A program made the position numbers and the translations under genes. A DNA stretch of 7,849 nucleotides from Gammaproteobacteria bacterium (GTDB lineage Bacteria > Pseudomonadota > Gammaproteobacteria > Arenicellales > DRJH01), in the NCBI GenBank assembly GCA_011052285.1, contig DRJH01000060.1, positions 1-7,849 on the forward strand, given 5' to 3'. Position 1 is the stretch's first letter. The number at the start of each line of letters is the position of its first letter. Positions 4,792-7,849 of the stretch are shown in pieces. The notes below the pieces were generated by a model. The model was not told where the DNA came from, did not search any database, and worked only from the letters and a program-made list of their open reading frames with translations.

Positions 4792-7722
4792 CTACGCCGC
4801 GTTCATCAGGGCGGCCAATGGCAGTGGCTTGCCGATCGCGTAGCCCTGTAGATAATCAATCCCGATCTCTCTAACAATCTTGATAATCGCCTCATTTTCA
4901 ACAAATTCAGCAACGGTTCTCATGCCACCGAGCAGAGCAATATCGTGGACCGACTTTACAATACCACGGCTCATGGAATCATGCGCACATTCACGAACGA
5001 TAGCCCCATCGATTTTGACAATATCGACCGGCAGGTAACGCAGATAGGCAAATGAAGACAAGCCGCTGCCAAAGTCATCCAGAGCAACCTGGCAGCCCCG
5101 TGCTTGCACAGTTTTAATAAAGTGCACCGCATGGTCGAGCTCGGAAATCGCCGCCGTCTCGGTAATTTCAAAACCTATTTTCGAAGCCGGCACCCGACAC
5201 TTATCCAACCACTCCAGAATTTCCTCGGCCAGCAATGGATTACTCAATGACAGACCAGAGAGATTAATCATGCACAGTCTCAAACTATGCAAACTTTCCG
5301 GATGTTCGGCAAAGAAACCCAAGGCATGCTCTATCACCCACATATCGATACGTCGAGCCAGATGGTAACGTTCTGCTGCAGGCAAAAACAGCCCGGGAGC
5401 AATAACCCGATCTTCAATCTGCATACGCAGCAGAACCTCGAAATGATGCTTTCCAGATGGCTTATTGGCGGCAACAATGGGCTGGGCATAGAGTAGAAAA
5501 CCATCATGGTCGAGGGCCTGGTTAATCCGCAATGACCAGTTCATTTCATCTTGGCGTAATTCCATCTCCCGACTTTTCTGGTCGGCAACATACACCTGGT
5601 TGCGGCCTTTTTCCTTGGCCAATAAACAGGCGCCATCGGCAATACGCAGCACATCTTCGACGGTTTTCATGTCATCTGTTACCGACACCAAACCGATGCT
5701 AACCCCGATTGAAAATACTGATTCAGCCCACAAAAAACGAAACCTGGATACTGCATGCCGTAATTTTTCTGCCACCTGCAAGGCAGCTTCGGAAGAACAA
5801 CCTCGGATAATCACACCAAATTCATCACCGCCCAAACGACCCAGCACATCATCCTGGCGCAGCTGGCCTGCCAACACCCCACACAATGATTCGAGCAGCT
5901 TATCACCGGCAGAATGCCCGGCAGTATCATTAACGATTTTGAATTCATCCAGGTCCAGGTAACAGGTACAAATCCCATTGGACCGCGATTCCGGGTCTGC
6001 CAATAATTCATCAAGGACGCGGGAAAATTCACGTCGATTGATGATTCGGGTTAAAAAATCATGGGTAGCCTGATAGCTCAAGGACTGTGACATTTTGTGA
6101 GCATCAGTAATATCACGGATAAACCCTTCAACACCCATCAGTTCACCACCTGTATTCCAGACCCCCGTCCCCCTTTCACAAATCTGCCGCTCACTGCCAT
6201 CTTCATGGATGATCCGGTAACTGAGCGCAAAGGGTTTCCCCACTGATAAGGCTTCGTTCATTTCTTCGTTAACACCCTGTCGTTCTTCATCTACGATAAG
6301 GGATGACCAGTGCCGACCCTGCTCACCTTGTAAAACATCCGGGCTATAACCACAAATCGCCTCACAACCGGCGCTGACAAAATACATCTGCTCCCGACGA
6401 GCATCCTGGGAACGATAGGCCATTCCAGGCAAACTGCTCAACAGTGAAGCAAGATAACGTTCACGTTCCGCCAGCAATTCCTGATTGCGCAGACGACGGG
6501 TAATATCATGCGAAACCACGGAAACACCTTCGACTTCACCCTCGACATTGATATAGGGCGCCATCTTGACCTCGAGATAACGCCGACCCAGGACGGGAAG
6601 TTGGCGCCAATCCTCCCAAGCTACGGTTTTGCCTTCGAGAGCCTGGTGGTAGGAATCATAAAGTCGCGCATTACGCATTGGCGAGGAGAAAACCTGTGCC
6701 ACGGGTTGATCGATCAGTTCTGCAGCAGAATCAAGATCCAAGGCCTCGGCCAGTTTGTGATTCGCAGCACGGATAATATAGTCCTGATCCATAAAATAAA
6801 TCAGATCCGGGGAGGCCGACACGGTCTGGCGATAATACTCCAGTCGCCTTTCAGTGGATACCAACTCGGTAATATCCCCAATTAGACACAAAAAAGCGGG
6901 ACTACCATGCCAGTCAATTTTACTCACCGTCATCTGCAGATCTCGAACCTGGCCCTGTAAGGTGCGGATTTTCAGACGATACTGCCCCGGTGCCCGCTTG
7001 CCGGCAGCTCGTGCTCGCTGATACTCTACAATCCTCTTGACATCCTCACCGCTCAGATGTTGTTGCAACTGCATTTTCATGCTAGCGGCCACGGACTCAT
7101 AACCTAACAGTTGTGCTGCGGCCAGATTCATCCACAAGGGCTGCCCTCCCAAGACAAAGCAGGCGGCACCATAGGGCATATTTTCAATGGCCTGTTGCCA
7201 GAATTGCTGCTGTTGTAGCTGTTGCCCACTATCCTTCCAGGATTGCAGTTCTCTTTGTACCCGGGCTGATATTGCATCAATCAATCCATCATTTTCAGCT
7301 AATTGCAAGCGTTTATGTCCTATAGCAAAGACATGCCCAATCGGACACTGCAGATGATCCAGCAAGGGTCGGCCCCAGTACGATTCCGCACCAAGTTGCT
7401 GCAATAACTGATCCTCAGGAAAAAGACCACAGACATCACGGTCGATGTAACACTCTTTACCCCCATCTTCATTGAAGTAGACGTCGGCACAGGGGGTATT
7501 TAGCAGACGATAGTCTGTGACATCCGCACGTTTACCATGTAGCTGAAAAGCCAGTATGTGTGCTTCAACAGCGTCGGCTGAAAGCACAGCCACACCGGCA
7601 CCAAATGCACCCAGCACTTCACACAGGGCCACCGCAGCGATCTGCATGTTCTCTTCAATTGTGTCTGCACTGGCCAGCAGGTCCAGCACTGTTTGCTGTC
7701 TCAACCGTCCAAACCCTCCCAC
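4792..7722 (-). CDS. GAF-PAS-PAS-PAS-GGDEF-EAL cyclic-di-GMP signalling protein
   Basis: This large cytoplasmic protein (976 residues from a GTG at 7722) has no membrane span. Approximate domains are GAF 10-155, PAS 174-290, 294-410 and 421-541, GGDEF 546-712 and EAL 727-972. A glutamine-rich coiled linker (about 155-178) joins GAF to the first PAS. The diguanylate cyclase signature GGDEF is intact (631-635), with an inhibitory RxxD site (Arg622, Asp625) five residues upstream. The phosphodiesterase domain has EVL in place of EAL (Glu762), and expected catalytic residues are all present: Asn820, Glu852, Asp882, Asp883, Lys903, Glu939 and Gln959, with loop DDFGSGLSS. Both activities therefore look possible; in many such proteins one dominates, often the phosphodiesterase with GGDEF sensing GTP. 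The GAF region has several cysteines (34, 78, 91, 98), and ligands are unknown. The GTG lacks a ribosome binding site, whereas a TTG at 7704 has GGGAGGG 9 nt upstream, so the protein may have 970 residues. It appears to be a single-gene unit. Confidence 0.95.
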   Translation of the reverse strand: MGGFGRLRQQTVLDLLASADTIEENMQIAAVALCEVLGAFGAGVAVLSADAVEAHILAFQLHGKRADVTDYRLLNTPCADVYFNEDGGKECYIDRDVCGLFPEDQLLQQLGAESYWGRPLLDHLQCPIGHVFAIGHKRLQLAENDGLIDAISARVQRELQSWKDSGQQLQQQQFWQQAIENMPYGAACFVLGGQPLWMNLAAAQLLGYESVAASMKMQLQQHLSGEDVKRIVEYQRARAAGKRAPGQYRLKIRTLQGQVRDLQMTVSKIDWHGSPAFLCLIGDITELVSTERRLEYYRQTVSASPDLIYFMDQDYIIRAANHKLAEALDLDSAAELIDQPVAQVFSSPMRNARLYDSYHQALEGKTVAWEDWRQLPVLGRRYLEVKMAPYINVEGEVEGVSVVSHDITRRLRNQELLAERERYLASLLSSLPGMAYRSQDARREQMYFVSAGCEAICGYSPDVLQGEQGRHWSSLIVDEERQGVNEEMNEALSVGKPFALSYRIIHEDGSERQICERGTGVWNTGGELMGVEGFIRDITDAHKMSQSLSYQATHDFLTRIINRREFSRVLDELLADPESRSNGICTCYLDLDEFKIVNDTAGHSAGDKLLESLCGVLAGQLRQDDVLGRLGGDEFGVIIRGCSSEAALQVAEKLRHAVSRFRFLWAESVFSIGVSIGLVSVTDDMKTVEDVLRIADGACLLAKEKGRNQVYVADQKSREMELRQDEMNWSLRINQALDHDGFLLYAQPIVAANKPSGKHHFEVLLRMQIEDRVIAPGLFLPAAERYHLARRIDMWVIEHALGFFAEHPESLHSLRLCMINLSGLSLSNPLLAEEILEWLDKCRVPASKIGFEITETAAISELDHAVHFIKTVQARGCQVALDDFGSGLSSFAYLRYLPVDIVKIDGAIVRECAHDSMSRGIVKSVHDIALLGGMRTVAEFVENEAIIKIVREIGIDYLQGYAIGKPLPLAALMNAA
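7714..7720 (-). promoter_or_regulatory. Shine-Dalgarno-like GGGAGGG supporting a TTG start
   Basis: Read on the minus strand, GGGAGGG lies inside the first codons after the GTG at 7722 and 9 nt before an in-frame TTG at 7704. The GTG itself is preceded by CCATCAGTGT, which has no ribosome binding site. This favours TTG 7704 as the actual start of the GGDEF-EAL gene, at the cost of a rare initiation codon. Confidence 0.4.
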
Positions 7723-7742
7723 ACACTGATGGTAATTGACCC

Positions 7743-7771
7743 AGGCATCACATTAGATGCCTTCCAGTATA
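7743..7771 (-). promoter_or_regulatory. Possible -10 box and inverted repeat before the GGDEF-EAL gene
   Basis: On the minus strand TATACT (7771-7766, five of six -10 bases) is followed by the 7-bp inverted repeat AGGCATC (7762-7756) and GATGCCT (7749-7743) around a 6-nt loop. No good -35 box is visible, so an activator or another sigma factor could be needed. The repeat would cover the transcription start and early leader, a position suited to an operator or a leader hairpin. Confidence 0.3.
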
Positions 7772-7822
7772 GACGAAAAATCGTTGCTATATATTCAGGA
7801 GAAAATCCGAACCGGAAGCTTT

Positions 7823-7846
7823 AAAAAGGGGTCAGAGCCCCTTTTT
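7823..7846 (+). repeat. GGGGTCAGAG repeat, copy C (perfect-stem variant)
   Basis: This unit reads A5-G4-TCAGAG-C4-T5, 24 nt. It matches copies A and B except for one extra C, which turns the imperfect stem into a perfect 9-bp stem around the 6-nt loop TCAGAG. It lies about 100 nt upstream of the GGDEF-EAL start, 3 nt from the window end. A partner copy may lie just outside. As a hairpin with a T-tract it could also end transcription of a neighbouring gene. Confidence 0.75.
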
Positions 7847-7849
7847 ACA

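Overview
The window looks like ordinary chromosome from a gammaproteobacterium with moderate GC content. The evidence is the RNase R / RlmB gene pair next to a tRNA-Leu(CAG) gene of gammaproteobacterial type, a membrane J-domain protein and a large cyclic-di-GMP signalling protein. From memory, a tRNA-Leu next to rnr-rlmB is also seen in Pseudomonas. I see no phage, CRISPR, toxin-antitoxin or defence genes, and no transposase.

Layout, left to right. Positions 1-320 hold one doubtful small membrane-protein ORF on the minus strand. Positions 361-443 hold two perfect copies of a 23-nt repeat facing each other, 37 nt apart, in a REPIN-like arrangement. Next comes a minus-strand operon, rnr then rlmB, whose genes overlap slightly; the repeat pair sits where its terminator should be. 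Facing away from rnr is tRNA-Leu(CAG), whose promoter has a perfect TTGACA box touching the rnr start codon on the other strand. A 374-nt stretch without a credible gene follows, containing a terminator-like palindrome, a hairpin, and an inverted repeat that fills the spacer of a possible promoter. After it lies a plus-strand gene for a membrane-anchored J-domain co-chaperone. The right half is filled by a convergent minus-strand gene of about 970 codons: GAF-PAS-PAS-PAS-GGDEF-EAL, with both catalytic signatures intact. A third copy of the repeat, in a variant with a perfect 9-bp stem, ends the window.

Functionally, rnr and rlmB form an RNA-metabolism unit (structured RNA decay and 23S rRNA methylation), and the adjacent tRNA-Leu belongs to the same translation theme. 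The J-protein and the c-di-GMP protein are converging single genes with no visible link to it. The observations most worth following are the dispersed GGGGTCAGAG repeat family and its use as an operon terminator, the overlapping divergent tRNA/rnr control region, and the two inverted repeats placed like operators. I found no convincing evidence of a wholly new system.
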